Made by a program: the position numbers and the translations under genes. Source: Candidatus Pantoea deserta (GTDB taxonomy: Bacteria > Pseudomonadota > Gammaproteobacteria > Enterobacterales > Enterobacteriaceae). From it: a stretch of DNA of 64,000 nucleotides. The stretch spans positions 159,789 to 223,788 of the forward strand of contig NZ_RMVG01000006.1 in assembly GCF_003813865.1 (NCBI RefSeq). The letters are read 5' to 3'. The notes beneath the pieces were generated by a model. It made no database searches. It was not told where the DNA came from and saw only the letters and a list, made by a program, of their open reading frames with translations. Below are positions 9,406 to 17,725 of this stretch, in pieces. Position 1 is the stretch's first letter; each line of letters starts with the position of its first letter.

Positions 9406-11058
9406 TTGTCTGATAACAAGCCAGGTGAGACGCAGATAGAAAAAATCAAAAGCTGGTCGCCGGTGTGGATTATTCCGCTCGTCACGCTGGCTATTGGCGG
9501 ATGGATATTGTTTTATCATTACAGCCATCAGGGACCACAGGTAATACTGGTTACTGAAAATGCCGAGGGTATTGAGGCGGGAAAAACAGTTATAAAAAAC
9601 CGGAGTATTGAGGTCGGCCTGGTGGAGAGCGCAGAACTGACGGACGACCTTCGTCACGTGGTGATTAAGGCCCGCCTGCATACGGGGATGGAAAAATTGC
9701 TGCACGCTGACTCTGTTTTTTGGGTCGTTAAGCCTCAGATCGGCCGCGAAGGCGTGACCGGGCTTGGAACCTTGTTGTCGGGCGCGTATATCGAATTAAA
9801 GCCAGGCGCTCAGGGCGTACGGCCCGCAGAGTATGCGCTGCTGGATGCTCCGCCGCTGGCGCCCGCTGATGCAAAAGGTATCCGGATCATTCTCGACAGT
9901 AACCAGGCCGGTCAGCTGACGCCCGGCAGTCCAGTGCTGTTCCGGGGCTTTCGCGTAGGAACGGTGGAGACCAGTCAGTTTGATGCGGCAAAAAGGACGA
10001 TGCGTTATCAGCTGTTTATCACGTCGCCTTACGATCGGCTGGTCACCACCAATGCGCGCTTCTGGAAGGATAGCGGTATCGCTGTCGATATGTCAGCCGC
10101 AGGCATGCGGGTAGAGGTTGGCTCGCTGACGACTCTGTTCAGCGGAGGCGTAAGCTTTGACGTTCCGGAAGGGTGGGAGCTGGGCCAGCTTGCCAGCAAT
10201 AAAGCAACCTACCACCTGTATGACGATCGGCGCAGCATTCAAAATTCACGCTATACCCAGCATGTTGATTATCTGATGTTCTTTGACGACTCGGTGCGGG
10301 GCCTTCAGGCGGGCGCGCCGGTTGAATTTCGCGGCATACGGCTGGGCACAGTAGCGCAGGTGCCTTTTTTCCTGCCCGGCGTGACGCAGGATTTTCATAC
10401 TCACTATCATGTGCCGGTGCTTATTCGCATTGAGCCTGAGCGGTTTATCAGCGGCATGGGCAAAGATTTTAACCTGGACCAGCGGCTTGAGCGGGGCAAA
10501 AAGCACGGATTAAGGGCCACGCTGAAAACGGGCAATCTGCTCTCTGGTTCGCTCTATGTCGATGTGGATTTTTACGACAACATGGGTCCTTACAATGGCC
10601 CTGACAAGGTCGCGGGCTATAAGGTTATCCCGACAACCCGTAGCGGTCTTAACCAGATTCAACAAAAGCTGGTGGCCACGCTGGATAAAATCAATACGCT
10701 GCCGCTTACTCCTTTGCTTACCGAAGCAACGGGCACGCTGAGAGAGGGGCAACGTACCTTGCGCGACCTGCAAAAAGGGCTTAAGCAGGTTAATCAGATT
10801 GTCGCCAGTCCGGCAATGAAAGTGCTGCCCGAAGAGACGCAAAGAACCCTGCTGGAGCTAAACCGCAGCATGAAGGGCTTACAGCCAGGCTCGCCCGCCT
10901 ATAACAAAATGGTCGGCGATATGCAGCGCCTCGATCGGGTGCTTCAGGAGCTTCAGCCGCTGCTGAACACCCTCAACGGCAAAAGTAATGCGCTGATCAT
11001 TGACGCTAAACGGGCAGACGATCCTGTGCCGGTAAGGGCGAAGCAGGAAAGCCGATAG
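9406..11058 (+). CDS. pqiB: PqiB-like intermembrane (MCE domain) transport protein
   Basis: 550 residues, close to E. coli PqiB (546) and similar along its whole length, including SWSPVWIIPLVT, the triple MCE repeats and the ending YNKMVGDMQRLDRVLQELQP...KSNALI. One N-terminal membrane span (about residues 17-38) anchors it in the inner membrane. Three MCE domains and a C-terminal helical region form the hexameric syringe that carries lipids between membranes. The start is TTG at 9406, with AAGGGG 7 nt upstream. Normally it is flanked by pqiA (inner-membrane partner) and pqiC (outer-membrane lipoprotein). Both are missing here, so it is an orphan or works with partners elsewhere. Confidence 0.92.
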   Translation: MSDNKPGETQIEKIKSWSPVWIIPLVTLAIGGWILFYHYSHQGPQVILVTENAEGIEAGKTVIKNRSIEVGLVESAELTDDLRHVVIKARLHTGMEKLLHADSVFWVVKPQIGREGVTGLGTLLSGAYIELKPGAQGVRPAEYALLDAPPLAPADAKGIRIILDSNQAGQLTPGSPVLFRGFRVGTVETSQFDAAKRTMRYQLFITSPYDRLVTTNARFWKDSGIAVDMSAAGMRVEVGSLTTLFSGGVSFDVPEGWELGQLASNKATYHLYDDRRSIQNSRYTQHVDYLMFFDDSVRGLQAGAPVEFRGIRLGTVAQVPFFLPGVTQDFHTHYHVPVLIRIEPERFISGMGKDFNLDQRLERGKKHGLRATLKTGNLLSGSLYVDVDFYDNMGPYNGPDKVAGYKVIPTTRSGLNQIQQKLVATLDKINTLPLTPLLTEATGTLREGQRTLRDLQKGLKQVNQIVASPAMKVLPEETQRTLLELNRSMKGLQPGSPAYNKMVGDMQRLDRVLQELQPLLNTLNGKSNALIIDAKRADDPVPVRAKQESR

Positions 11059-11112
11059 CGCGGTTAATTGTGTAGCGAGATGTTTTTGTAACCACGTCAG
11101 GAGAAAATGACG

Positions 11113-11143
11113 CTGGTTTGACGCTGAGGCAGCGTCAAACCAG
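11113..11143 (+). terminator. perfect 13-bp hairpin after pqiB
   Basis: CTGGTTTGACGCT (11113-11125) and AGCGTCAAACCAG (11131-11143) pair without mismatch around GAGGC. There is no T-tract on either side, so it may be a factor-dependent terminator or an mRNA-stabilising stem. Confidence 0.5.
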
Positions 11144-11286
11144 ACAGGATAACGCAGCGCCCAAAAACGGGCTGGCGGTGAAAAATCAGTGGCGTTTACA
11201 TTCTGCGCTTAATGAATGACAGGCTGTTTGACTTATTGCCAGGGAAGCGACAGGCACAGAATCATGACTTATGGCGGGGCAGGATC

Positions 11287-11949
11287 ATGCTGGAATTAAT
11301 TAAAGCGATCGGGTTAGGGCTGGTAGTGCTGCTTCCGCTGGCAAACCCTCTGACGACGGTAGTGCTGTTTTTAGGGCTGGGAAGTGGAATGAACCAGCCT
11401 GAGCGCAATCAGGTGGCCAGAACGACATCGATCTGCGTGTTTATCATCTTGATGGTGGCCTGGTATGCCGGTCAGCTGGTGATGAATACCTTTGGTATCT
11501 CAATACCGGGTCTACGTATCGCCGGTGGGCTGATTGTTGTGTTCATTGGTTTCAGAATGCTTTTTCCCTCCTCCGCAGACCAAAACCCGCCTGAAGTGCA
11601 AAGTAAATCCGAAGAGCTGGCTCGCAGACCTGACACCAGTATCGCTTTTGTCCCGCTGGCAATGCCATCGACGGCTGGACCTGGCACCATCGCAATGGTG
11701 ATTAGCTCGGCGGCGACCCTGAAGCAGGGCATTGATTTTCCCGCATGGGTGGTGATGATTGCTCCGCCTTTGATCTTCCTCGTGGTCAGTTTCATCACCT
11801 GGCTCTGCCTTCGCAGCGCCGGGGCCATCATCCGTATGATAGGGAAAAGCGGGATCGATGCGATTTCTCGCCTGATGGGCTTTCTGTTGGTGTGTATGGG
11901 GGTGCAGTTTATGATTAACGGTATCCGTGAAATCATTTCCCTCTACTGA
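11287..11949 (+). CDS. marC: MarC-family inner-membrane protein
   Basis: 220 residues with six hydrophobic segments, matching the MarC/YchE family ([39 protein letters not shown]). E. coli MarC is 221 residues. The family was once linked to antibiotic resistance, but its function is unproven. The ATG at 11287 is chosen over an in-frame ATG 75 nt upstream, because the protein then has the family length and begins directly with the first membrane helix. The upstream extension would be hydrophilic. The gene is monocistronic. A GGCTATGC/GCATAGCC stem (11972-12010) with a long loop lies downstream. Confidence 0.88.
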   Translation: MLELIKAIGLGLVVLLPLANPLTTVVLFLGLGSGMNQPERNQVARTTSICVFIILMVAWYAGQLVMNTFGISIPGLRIAGGLIVVFIGFRMLFPSSADQNPPEVQSKSEELARRPDTSIAFVPLAMPSTAGPGTIAMVISSAATLKQGIDFPAWVVMIAPPLIFLVVSFITWLCLRSAGAIIRMIGKSGIDAISRLMGFLLVCMGVQFMINGIREIISLY

Positions 11950-12105
11950 CGGCAAAGAAGAAACCTTTACCGGCTATGCTCGTCGCTTGCGCGTTAATTC
12001 CCGCATAGCCTGTTGAAAAAGCGCTAAAGCCTCCCGTTAAAATTTCTGGTGACAACCCGGCACGCTCTGTGCAGGATGGTTTTTTTTTATTTTCAGGGAA
12101 TCACC

Positions 12106-12957
12106 ATGAGCGCAAAGGCGGCAACGTTAGAGAGTCGGATTCGACAGCACTGGGATCGGCTCTCCAGCCATGAACAGCGACTGGCTGACGTGCTGCTGGC
12201 TGCGCCAGGTCAACTGGCGATGAACACCGCGACTGAGCTGGCGCGCAGCGCCGGTGTCTCTAAAGCCACCACGACGCGTTTCTTTCGCCACCTGGGCTAT
12301 GAAAGCTATGAAGCCGCGCGACGTCAGGCCCGTGACATGCAAAGCAGCGGTTCGCCGCTTTATCTGCAAGCCGCGCCGACAGCGTCGCCGCTCGCCAGCA
12401 TTATGCAGCAGCATCTGGAGAAAGAGATCGCTAACCTGGTCAACAGCTACCGCTCGCTGGACAGCGAGCAGTTACAGCAGGCGGTGAACGCGATAGCCCA
12501 GGCTCGACGAGTTATCGTCATGGGCTGGCGCCACAGCCAGACGATTGCTCAGCTCATTTATCGCGACCTGGTGCATATTCATCCTGATGTCCGCCTGTTG
12601 CCGCGCCCCGGAGATTCTCTGGCGGAGCATCTGGCCGCGTCCAGTCGACAGGATGTGGTGATTTGCGTTGGCCTGCGCCGCCGCATGCCTGCGCTGGAGG
12701 CGGCGATGAGCGCGCTGGCGGAGCGTGAAGTGCCCATGCTCTATATAGCGGATGTGCTCTCTGGCAAACCGGCGCGTCACGCACGCTGGGTGGTACGCTG
12801 CCATACCGACAGCAGTTTACTCTTCGACAGCACCGCCGCGCTCTCTGGCGTGTGCAATCTGCTCTGTTCGCTGGTGGCCCGACAAATGGGCAAAACCAGC
12901 AGTGATTACCTTGCACAGGTTGAAGCCCTGCACCAGACTCTCAACGAACTTGAATAG
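12106..12957 (+). CDS. MurR/RpiR-family transcriptional regulator
   Basis: 283 residues. An N-terminal RpiR helix-turn-helix (about residues 1-80, LARSAGVSKATTTRFFRHLGYESYEAAR) is followed by a SIS domain (about 115-250, RRVIVMGWRHSQTIAQLIYRDL). SIS domains usually bind sugar phosphates. The RpiR branch near DUF1989 or amino acid transporter genes may sense another ligand. AGGGA lies 6-7 nt upstream of the ATG at 12106. The gene lies directly upstream of, and in the same direction as, the ABC/DUF1989 operon. It most likely controls that operon through the inverted repeat at 13072-13091. Confidence 0.88.
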   Translation: MSAKAATLESRIRQHWDRLSSHEQRLADVLLAAPGQLAMNTATELARSAGVSKATTTRFFRHLGYESYEAARRQARDMQSSGSPLYLQAAPTASPLASIMQQHLEKEIANLVNSYRSLDSEQLQQAVNAIAQARRVIVMGWRHSQTIAQLIYRDLVHIHPDVRLLPRPGDSLAEHLAASSRQDVVICVGLRRRMPALEAAMSALAEREVPMLYIADVLSGKPARHARWVVRCHTDSSLLFDSTAALSGVCNLLCSLVARQMGKTSSDYLAQVEALHQTLNELE

Positions 12958-13071
12958 TGCCCCATTCTGGCGCGCGCCGCGCCGGAAAACGCCCTGAAAC
13001 AGCGCAGTTCACCTGTCGCCTTCCCGAAGCGCTGCGCCGCGAATGAAATCTAAGAAATAAAAAAATAAATA

Positions 13072-13091
13072 AAAGAAACGTTTGTTTCTTT
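13072..13091 (+). promoter_or_regulatory. perfect inverted repeat, candidate RpiR operator
   Basis: AAAGAAAC and GTTTCTTT arms flank GTTT, with no mismatch. It lies between the RpiR regulator and the binding-protein gene, 118 nt before that gene's ATG. The stem is too AT-rich for a terminator, and the site is surrounded by A/T-rich promoter-like DNA, so an operator is more likely. Confidence 0.55.
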
Positions 13092-13209
13092 ATGATTCTA
13101 CACATAAAAGTCCCTGATTCCCCGCGCGCGCTAACGAGTGAATGAAAAAACTGGCACAAAATATGCTCAGTAGAAAAAGTCATTTCACCAACACCAGGGA
13201 AACACCACA

Positions 13210-14046
13210 ATGAAAAAAACAGCACTGCTGATCGCCGCACTTCTCTCCTTTGCCACCATGGCGCAGGCGCAGGCCGACACCCTGGCCGACATCAGGAGCA
13301 GCGGCAAAATGACCGTTGGCATCGATCCAACCTTTCCTCCTTATGAATACACCGACGACAAGGGGGAGATCACCGGCTACAGCGTTGCCATTATGCAGTC
13401 CTTCGCCAGAGACCTCGGCGTGAAACTGGCGTTTCAGAAAACCGCCTTCAGCGGTATTTTGCCGGGCCTGATCTCCGGCTCGTTCGACGCCGAAGGCTCC
13501 TCTCTCAACATCACCGCTGAGCGCGCTAAAAAAGTGCTGTTCACGGTACCTTACAGCAAAACCGTCAACGGGGTGCTGGTGCGTAAAGAGACCGCTGAAA
13601 ACTTCAGCGGTAAAACGCTGAGTCCGGACAGCCTGTCTGGCCTGCGCGGCACGGTGAAAACCGCCAGCGTGCCGGAGCAGCTGCTGAAAGGCTTTAATGA
13701 GCAGCTGAACAAAGAGGGCAAAAAACCCATCGAGATCATCAGCGTGGATTCTCTGGATCAGACCGTCAGCACGCTGATGAACAGACGCGCTGACTTCGTT
13801 TTTGACGACATCGCCGTGCTGGCTCCGGTGGCGAAAAAATATGCGGACAAAGTGACGCAGGTGGGCGAAGTCGGTCCGTCTCAGTGGATGGGATGGGCAA
13901 CGCGCAAAGCAGACGGCAGCCTGAACAAAGCCATCAGCGATCATATTCTGGCGATGCAAAAAACCGGCGAGCTGAAAAAACTGCAACAGCAGTATCTCGG
14001 CACCACCTTTACCGTTCCCGCCAGCAACTTCATTCCTCAGGAGTAA
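13210..14046 (+). CDS. polar amino acid ABC transporter substrate-binding protein
   Basis: 278 residues with a Sec signal peptide (MKKTALLIAALLSFATMAQA). It is a family 3 periplasmic solute-binding protein: GKMTVGIDPTFPPYEYTDDKGEITGYSVAI, then the hinge and the region TVSTLMNRRADFVFDDIAVL. The usual arginine that clamps the ligand carboxylate (R in the 'GTTQ..LR' area) is not obvious to me, so the ligand may not be a standard amino acid. First gene of an operon. The stop is 2 nt before the first DUF1989 gene, with the spacing and strand of one transcript through position 17316. Confidence 0.9.
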   Translation: MKKTALLIAALLSFATMAQAQADTLADIRSSGKMTVGIDPTFPPYEYTDDKGEITGYSVAIMQSFARDLGVKLAFQKTAFSGILPGLISGSFDAEGSSLNITAERAKKVLFTVPYSKTVNGVLVRKETAENFSGKTLSPDSLSGLRGTVKTASVPEQLLKGFNEQLNKEGKKPIEIISVDSLDQTVSTLMNRRADFVFDDIAVLAPVAKKYADKVTQVGEVGPSQWMGWATRKADGSLNKAISDHILAMQKTGELKKLQQQYLGTTFTVPASNFIPQE

Positions 14047-14048
14047 TT

Positions 14049-14681
14049 ATGTGCCAGTGCAACCTGACGGTGCCTGCGGGCCATGGCAAAACCTTCCGCG
14101 TGCGAAAGGGCCAGTTTATTACCGTGATTGACAGTGAAGGGCAGCAGGCGGCCGATTTCGTCGCGGTTAACGCCGATGATCTGAACGAAAAACTGTCGCC
14201 GGTGCATACCCGCCAGCATCTGCGTTCGTTGTTCTTCAAGCCAGGCGATGCGCTCTGGTCGAGTCAAAACCGTCCCATGCTGCGTATCCTGGCCGACAGT
14301 ATTGGTATTCACGACGCCAACGTGCCCGCCTGCGACCGCACGCGTTTCAGCGTCGATTTTGGCGTGGAGGGGCACCGTAACTGCGTAGACAACCTGCTGG
14401 AGGGGATGAAGGAATTTGGCGTCACCTACTACTCGCTGCCCGAACCTTTCAATCTGTTCCAGAACGGCCCGGTAACGGCCGATGGCCGTATGGAAGTGAC
14501 CGATCCTCACAGCCAGGCAGGTGACAGCATCACGTTTGAGGCGCTGTGCGATCTGATTTGTTCGGTCTCGTCCTGCCCGCAGGACATTATTCCCGGTAAC
14601 GGTTTACAGGTTACGCCTGTCGCGATCGTGGTAAGCGACGTTTTTCACGCTGAGGAGATCCATCATGCTGTTAATGCGTGA
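14049..14681 (+). CDS. DUF1989 protein (urea carboxylase-associated / carboxyguanidine deiminase-like), copy A
   Basis: 210 residues. DUF1989 proteins accompany urea or guanidine carboxylases. Two members form carboxyguanidine deiminase (CgdAB), which releases ammonia from N-carboxyguanidine. This copy keeps the probable metal-site signature: Cys in NVPACDRTRF, HRNCVDN, and Cys-Pro in SSCPQDI. The start at 14049 follows the binding-protein stop by 2 nt, with CAGGAG just upstream. The last 17 nt overlap copy B. No carboxylase gene occurs in the window, so the substrate is unknown. A small C-N compound imported by the adjacent ABC system is plausible. Confidence 0.85.
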   Translation: MCQCNLTVPAGHGKTFRVRKGQFITVIDSEGQQAADFVAVNADDLNEKLSPVHTRQHLRSLFFKPGDALWSSQNRPMLRILADSIGIHDANVPACDRTRFSVDFGVEGHRNCVDNLLEGMKEFGVTYYSLPEPFNLFQNGPVTADGRMEVTDPHSQAGDSITFEALCDLICSVSSCPQDIIPGNGLQVTPVAIVVSDVFHAEEIHHAVNA

Positions 14682-15312
14682 AGGCTATGAAGAAAATGCG
14701 CCGCGTACGCTGGCTGACGCCGTCACGGTTGAGCCTGGCTGCGCAGGCTCTGTCAGGGTGCTGCGCGGCCAGCTGCTGCGTATTACCGCGCTGGGCGAGG
14801 GGGCGGTCGCGTCGCTGTTTGGCTTTAGCCTGGCTGACCCGCGGGTATGGCTGTCAGTGCATCACACGCGCGTGTTCAGCAACAGCTATCTGCTGGGGTC
14901 CGGCATGCGGCTGGTGAACAACCGCCGTCGTCCCGTGATGGTGCTGGGCAAAGACAGCGTGAAGCGCCATGACCTGCTGCTGCCTGCCTCAACCACGGCT
15001 TTTCTGGCGGAAAAAGGGTACCAGGGAGAAGGCTGTCTGGAGGCGGTGAGCGGCGAGCTGGCGCGACTGGGAATGGCGGTGCCAAAGCTCCCGGATCCGA
15101 TTAATTTATTTATGCACGTCAGACTGACCCGAGCGGGCGACATCCTGCCTGAGCCGAACCTGACCAGAGCGGGCGACAGCATCACCTGCCGCGTGGTGAT
15201 GGACACGCAGTTCATTGTCTCTGCCTGCAACACCGGGATTGAAGGCAACGATCGGCCTGCGCCGCTGCGCCTGTCTGTGGCGGAGAATCTGCACGACTTT
15301 AACGCGGAGTGA
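14665..15312 (+). CDS. DUF1989 protein, copy B (degenerate metal signature)
   Basis: 215 residues, translationally coupled to copy A: it starts inside A's 3' end, with GAGGAG upstream. It has the same fold signature (AGDSITCRVVMDTQFIVSACN), but the cysteine and His-Arg-Asn-Cys motifs of copies A and C are replaced (HDLLLPAST in place of HDANVPACD; EGCLEAV in place of NCVDNLLEG). This resembles the catalytic/non-catalytic pairing expected of a heteromeric enzyme such as CgdA/CgdB. I infer that A and B form one complex. Which subunit is catalytic needs structural comparison. Confidence 0.8.
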   Translation: MLLMREGYEENAPRTLADAVTVEPGCAGSVRVLRGQLLRITALGEGAVASLFGFSLADPRVWLSVHHTRVFSNSYLLGSGMRLVNNRRRPVMVLGKDSVKRHDLLLPASTTAFLAEKGYQGEGCLEAVSGELARLGMAVPKLPDPINLFMHVRLTRAGDILPEPNLTRAGDSITCRVVMDTQFIVSACNTGIEGNDRPAPLRLSVAENLHDFNAE

Positions 15313-15315
15313 CGC

Positions 15316-15966
15316 ATGGGGCTGGATCAACAGGTAGTGGCCGCGCTGCCGGAACTCGGACACGGCCTGCTGATGACCCTGGTACTGACCGTACTGGCGT
15401 CGCTGGTCAGCGTGGTCATGGGGCAGCTGGGCTGTTTTCTGCAACTGCGCCGGGCCTGGGTCTGGCGCGCGGCCGGTAGACTCTACGTCAGCCTGATGCG
15501 CGGCACGCCTGCTATCGTGCAGCTGTTTGTGGTGTTTTTCACCCTGCCGCGCCTGGGGTTAGGCGGTCAGCCGATGCTGGCCGCTGTGCTCGCGATCGGG
15601 CTTAACAGCGGCGCCTATGTGGCGGAGATTTTGCGCGTTAACCGCTCGCTGGTGACGCGGGGGCAGCTCGAAGCCGCGCGCACCCTGGGTCTGAGCCGCC
15701 TGATGACGTGGTGGTATGTGATCAATCCCCAGGTGATGCGCGCCAGTCTGCCCGTGCTGGTCAACGAGTTCACCATTCTGCTGAAGACCACGCCGCTGGC
15801 GTCGGTCGTCGCGCTGACCGAACTGACCTATGCCGGACAGATTGTCATTGCGCGCACCTATGAAGCGACACAGGTGCTGCTGCTGGTGGCGGCGGGCTAT
15901 TTGCTTATCGCGCTGCCCCTGATTGCCGCCGCACGGCGGCTTGAAGCGAAAAGGAGGGGAGCGTAA
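15316..15966 (+). CDS. amino acid ABC transporter permease 1
   Basis: 216 residues with five or six membrane spans. It carries the HisM/GlnP family signature: RGTPAIVQLFVVFF near the N-terminal third, and the ATPase-docking EAA loop (QLEAARTLGLSRLMTWWYVINPQVMR). It starts 3 nt after copy B. With the next gene it would form the heterodimeric channel of a polar amino acid importer. The intact EAA loop indicates that it still docks an ATP-binding subunit, although none is encoded here. Confidence 0.9.
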   Translation: MGLDQQVVAALPELGHGLLMTLVLTVLASLVSVVMGQLGCFLQLRRAWVWRAAGRLYVSLMRGTPAIVQLFVVFFTLPRLGLGGQPMLAAVLAIGLNSGAYVAEILRVNRSLVTRGQLEAARTLGLSRLMTWWYVINPQVMRASLPVLVNEFTILLKTTPLASVVALTELTYAGQIVIARTYEATQVLLLVAAGYLLIALPLIAAARRLEAKRRGA

Positions 15967-16631
15967 TGGACTGGCGGGCAATTCTCACTTCCTTACCCTC
16001 ACTGGGCGATGGCCTGCTGGCGACGCTGCAACTCTGTCTCGTTGCGGCTCTCTGCTCGCTGGCGTGGGGCGCGCTGATGGCGCTGCTGCTGATGCGCGCG
16101 ACGCCATTCTGGCTGCGCTTGCTCAATCTCTACAGCGCCCTGACGCTGGCTTTGCCGCTGCTGGTGGTGATCTATCTGCTCTATTTTGTGCTGCCGGAAT
16201 ATAACGTCACGCTGTCGTCGCCCGTGGTGGGCGTACTGGCGCTGACGCTCTACTACGCGCCCTACATCGCCCAGGTCATTCGCGCCGCCATTGACGCCCT
16301 GCCGAAAGGGCAGTGGGAGGCGTGCCGGGTGCTGGGACTGAGCCGCAGTGAGCAGCTGCGCGATGTGGTGCTGCCGCAAACGCTGCCGCAGATGCTGTCG
16401 CCGCTGGTTGGGCTGATGATCGGCCTGATCAAAGACTCTGCGCTGCTGTCGATTGTTTCCGTTCAGGAGTTTATGTACGCCGCGAAACAGGCGATTTCAG
16501 AAACATACGCACCGCTCGAAATCTACCTCGCTGTGGCGCTCTGTTACTGGCTGCTCAACAGTTTTATCGACTGGCTGGCACGCAGCCTTGAATCCCGCAT
16601 GACGCGCTATCGTCGCGGCGTGCAGCATTAA
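15966..16631 (+). CDS. amino acid ABC transporter permease 2
   Basis: 221 residues. Second permease of the HisQ/HisM type, with an EAA loop QWEACRVLGLSRSEQLRDVVLPQTLPQ and the family segment GLIKDSALLSIVSVQEFMY. It starts at 15966, overlapping the last base of the previous stop, with GGAGGGGAGCG as ribosome site. It pairs with permease 1. The gene is followed by a third DUF1989 gene rather than an ATPase gene. Confidence 0.9.
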   Translation: MDWRAILTSLPSLGDGLLATLQLCLVAALCSLAWGALMALLLMRATPFWLRLLNLYSALTLALPLLVVIYLLYFVLPEYNVTLSSPVVGVLALTLYYAPYIAQVIRAAIDALPKGQWEACRVLGLSRSEQLRDVVLPQTLPQMLSPLVGLMIGLIKDSALLSIVSVQEFMYAAKQAISETYAPLEIYLAVALCYWLLNSFIDWLARSLESRMTRYRRGVQH

Positions 16632-16644
16632 TCAGGAGAATAGT

Positions 16645-17316
16645 ATGTCAGCTGATTTTCAGCATCGTGAAGTAATAACCCTGCCTGCGCGCTACGGCAA
16701 AGCGGTGCGTTTAAACAGAGGCGAAGCGGTTCAGGTGATTAACCTGTACGGCACGCAGGTTGTGGATTGCTGGGCCTATAACGCGCAAGACATCAGCGAG
16801 TATATGAGCATGGAGGCCACACGGGTGTGGAATCAGCGCCTGAATCCGAAGGTTGGGGACAGCTTTATTACCAGCCAGCGCCATCCGATTCTGACTCTGG
16901 TCGCGGATACGTCGCCGGGCGTGCACGACACTTTTATGGCGGCGTGCGATGCGCGTCGCTATGAGCTGCTGGGCTGCAAGACATTTCATCGCAACTGCCA
17001 CGATAACCTGTTCGAAGGGATGCGTGAGCTGGGGGTTGAGCTGCCGCACGGTAATCTGGCGTCGTTTAATATTTTCATGAACATTCAGGTACAGCCCGAC
17101 GGCATCACGCTGAAAACCCTGCCGGTGGTGACCCGGCCTGGCGATTACATCGTGCTACGCGCTGAGATGGATTGCTTTGTCGTCTTTTCAGCCTGCCCAC
17201 AGGACATCGTCAGTATTCAGGGGCAGGGAGATAATACGCCGCGCGATGCTGAGTTGCGTATTCTGACCGCTGGTTTCCCGGCGGTGCCGCTGAAAGGCGC
17301 CTGGGTTCCTGACTGA
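16645..17316 (+). CDS. DUF1989 protein, copy C
   Basis: 223 residues with the full signature: RHPILTLVADTSPGVHDTFMAACDARRY, FHRNCHDNLFEGMRELG and FSACPQDIVSIQG. It is closer to copy A in these motifs than to copy B. It follows permease 2 by 13 nt, with AGGAG 6 nt before the ATG, and is the last gene of the operon. Having three members in one operon is more than the usual two found beside urea/guanidine carboxylases. It may be a self-sufficient homomeric enzyme acting on a related substrate. Confidence 0.85.
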   Translation: MSADFQHREVITLPARYGKAVRLNRGEAVQVINLYGTQVVDCWAYNAQDISEYMSMEATRVWNQRLNPKVGDSFITSQRHPILTLVADTSPGVHDTFMAACDARRYELLGCKTFHRNCHDNLFEGMRELGVELPHGNLASFNIFMNIQVQPDGITLKTLPVVTRPGDYIVLRAEMDCFVVFSACPQDIVSIQGQGDNTPRDAELRILTAGFPAVPLKGAWVPD

Positions 17317-17725
17317 TTATCACAGGCCGCTTCTCCAGGCGTCAGCGTCAGGTTTGTCGTTGACGCCTTATCCGGGCAGGCTCTCAGCTTCTGCCAACAG
17401 ACACGCGGCGCAGGCGCCTGGCATTGTGTTTATTCCGGCGGCGTCAGGCAATACGCGGCTTAACGAAAAGCGTCGCTTCTGGGGGGAGGCGGAAAAAGCA
17501 CTCTGGTCTCCAGGGTTTAAAATAGCCGCGTATTTTCAGTATATACTTTCAGCGAATAGAAATGCTGACAAAAAACACTGTTTCTGGTGTGTTTTTTTCA
17601 TTAAAAACAATGGCATATAACATTTATATCAGAGGGCTGACGGCCTGTTCAATGAGTTCTTATGATGTTTGTCAAAGAAATAAAATAAAGATAATGACAT
17701 CGTCAGCAAAAAAAGGAGGATGAGG
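17317..17725. other. intergenic; weak terminator near 17571-17598
   Basis: No supported gene. A GGCGTCA...TGACGCC inverted repeat at about 17338-17367 and an ACAC-loop-GTGT stem followed by seven Ts (17574-17598) could end the DUF1989 operon. The stretch is AT-rich toward its 3' end. Confidence 0.4.

Noticed and set aside
13180..13986. A 268-residue minus-strand open frame opposite the ABC binding protein
   Set aside because: Antisense to a canonical binding protein with signal peptide. His/Gln-rich shadow.
17354..17620. Plus-strand 88-residue open frame after the DUF1989 operon
   Set aside because: No ribosome site, no family resemblance, and it runs through terminator-like hairpins.
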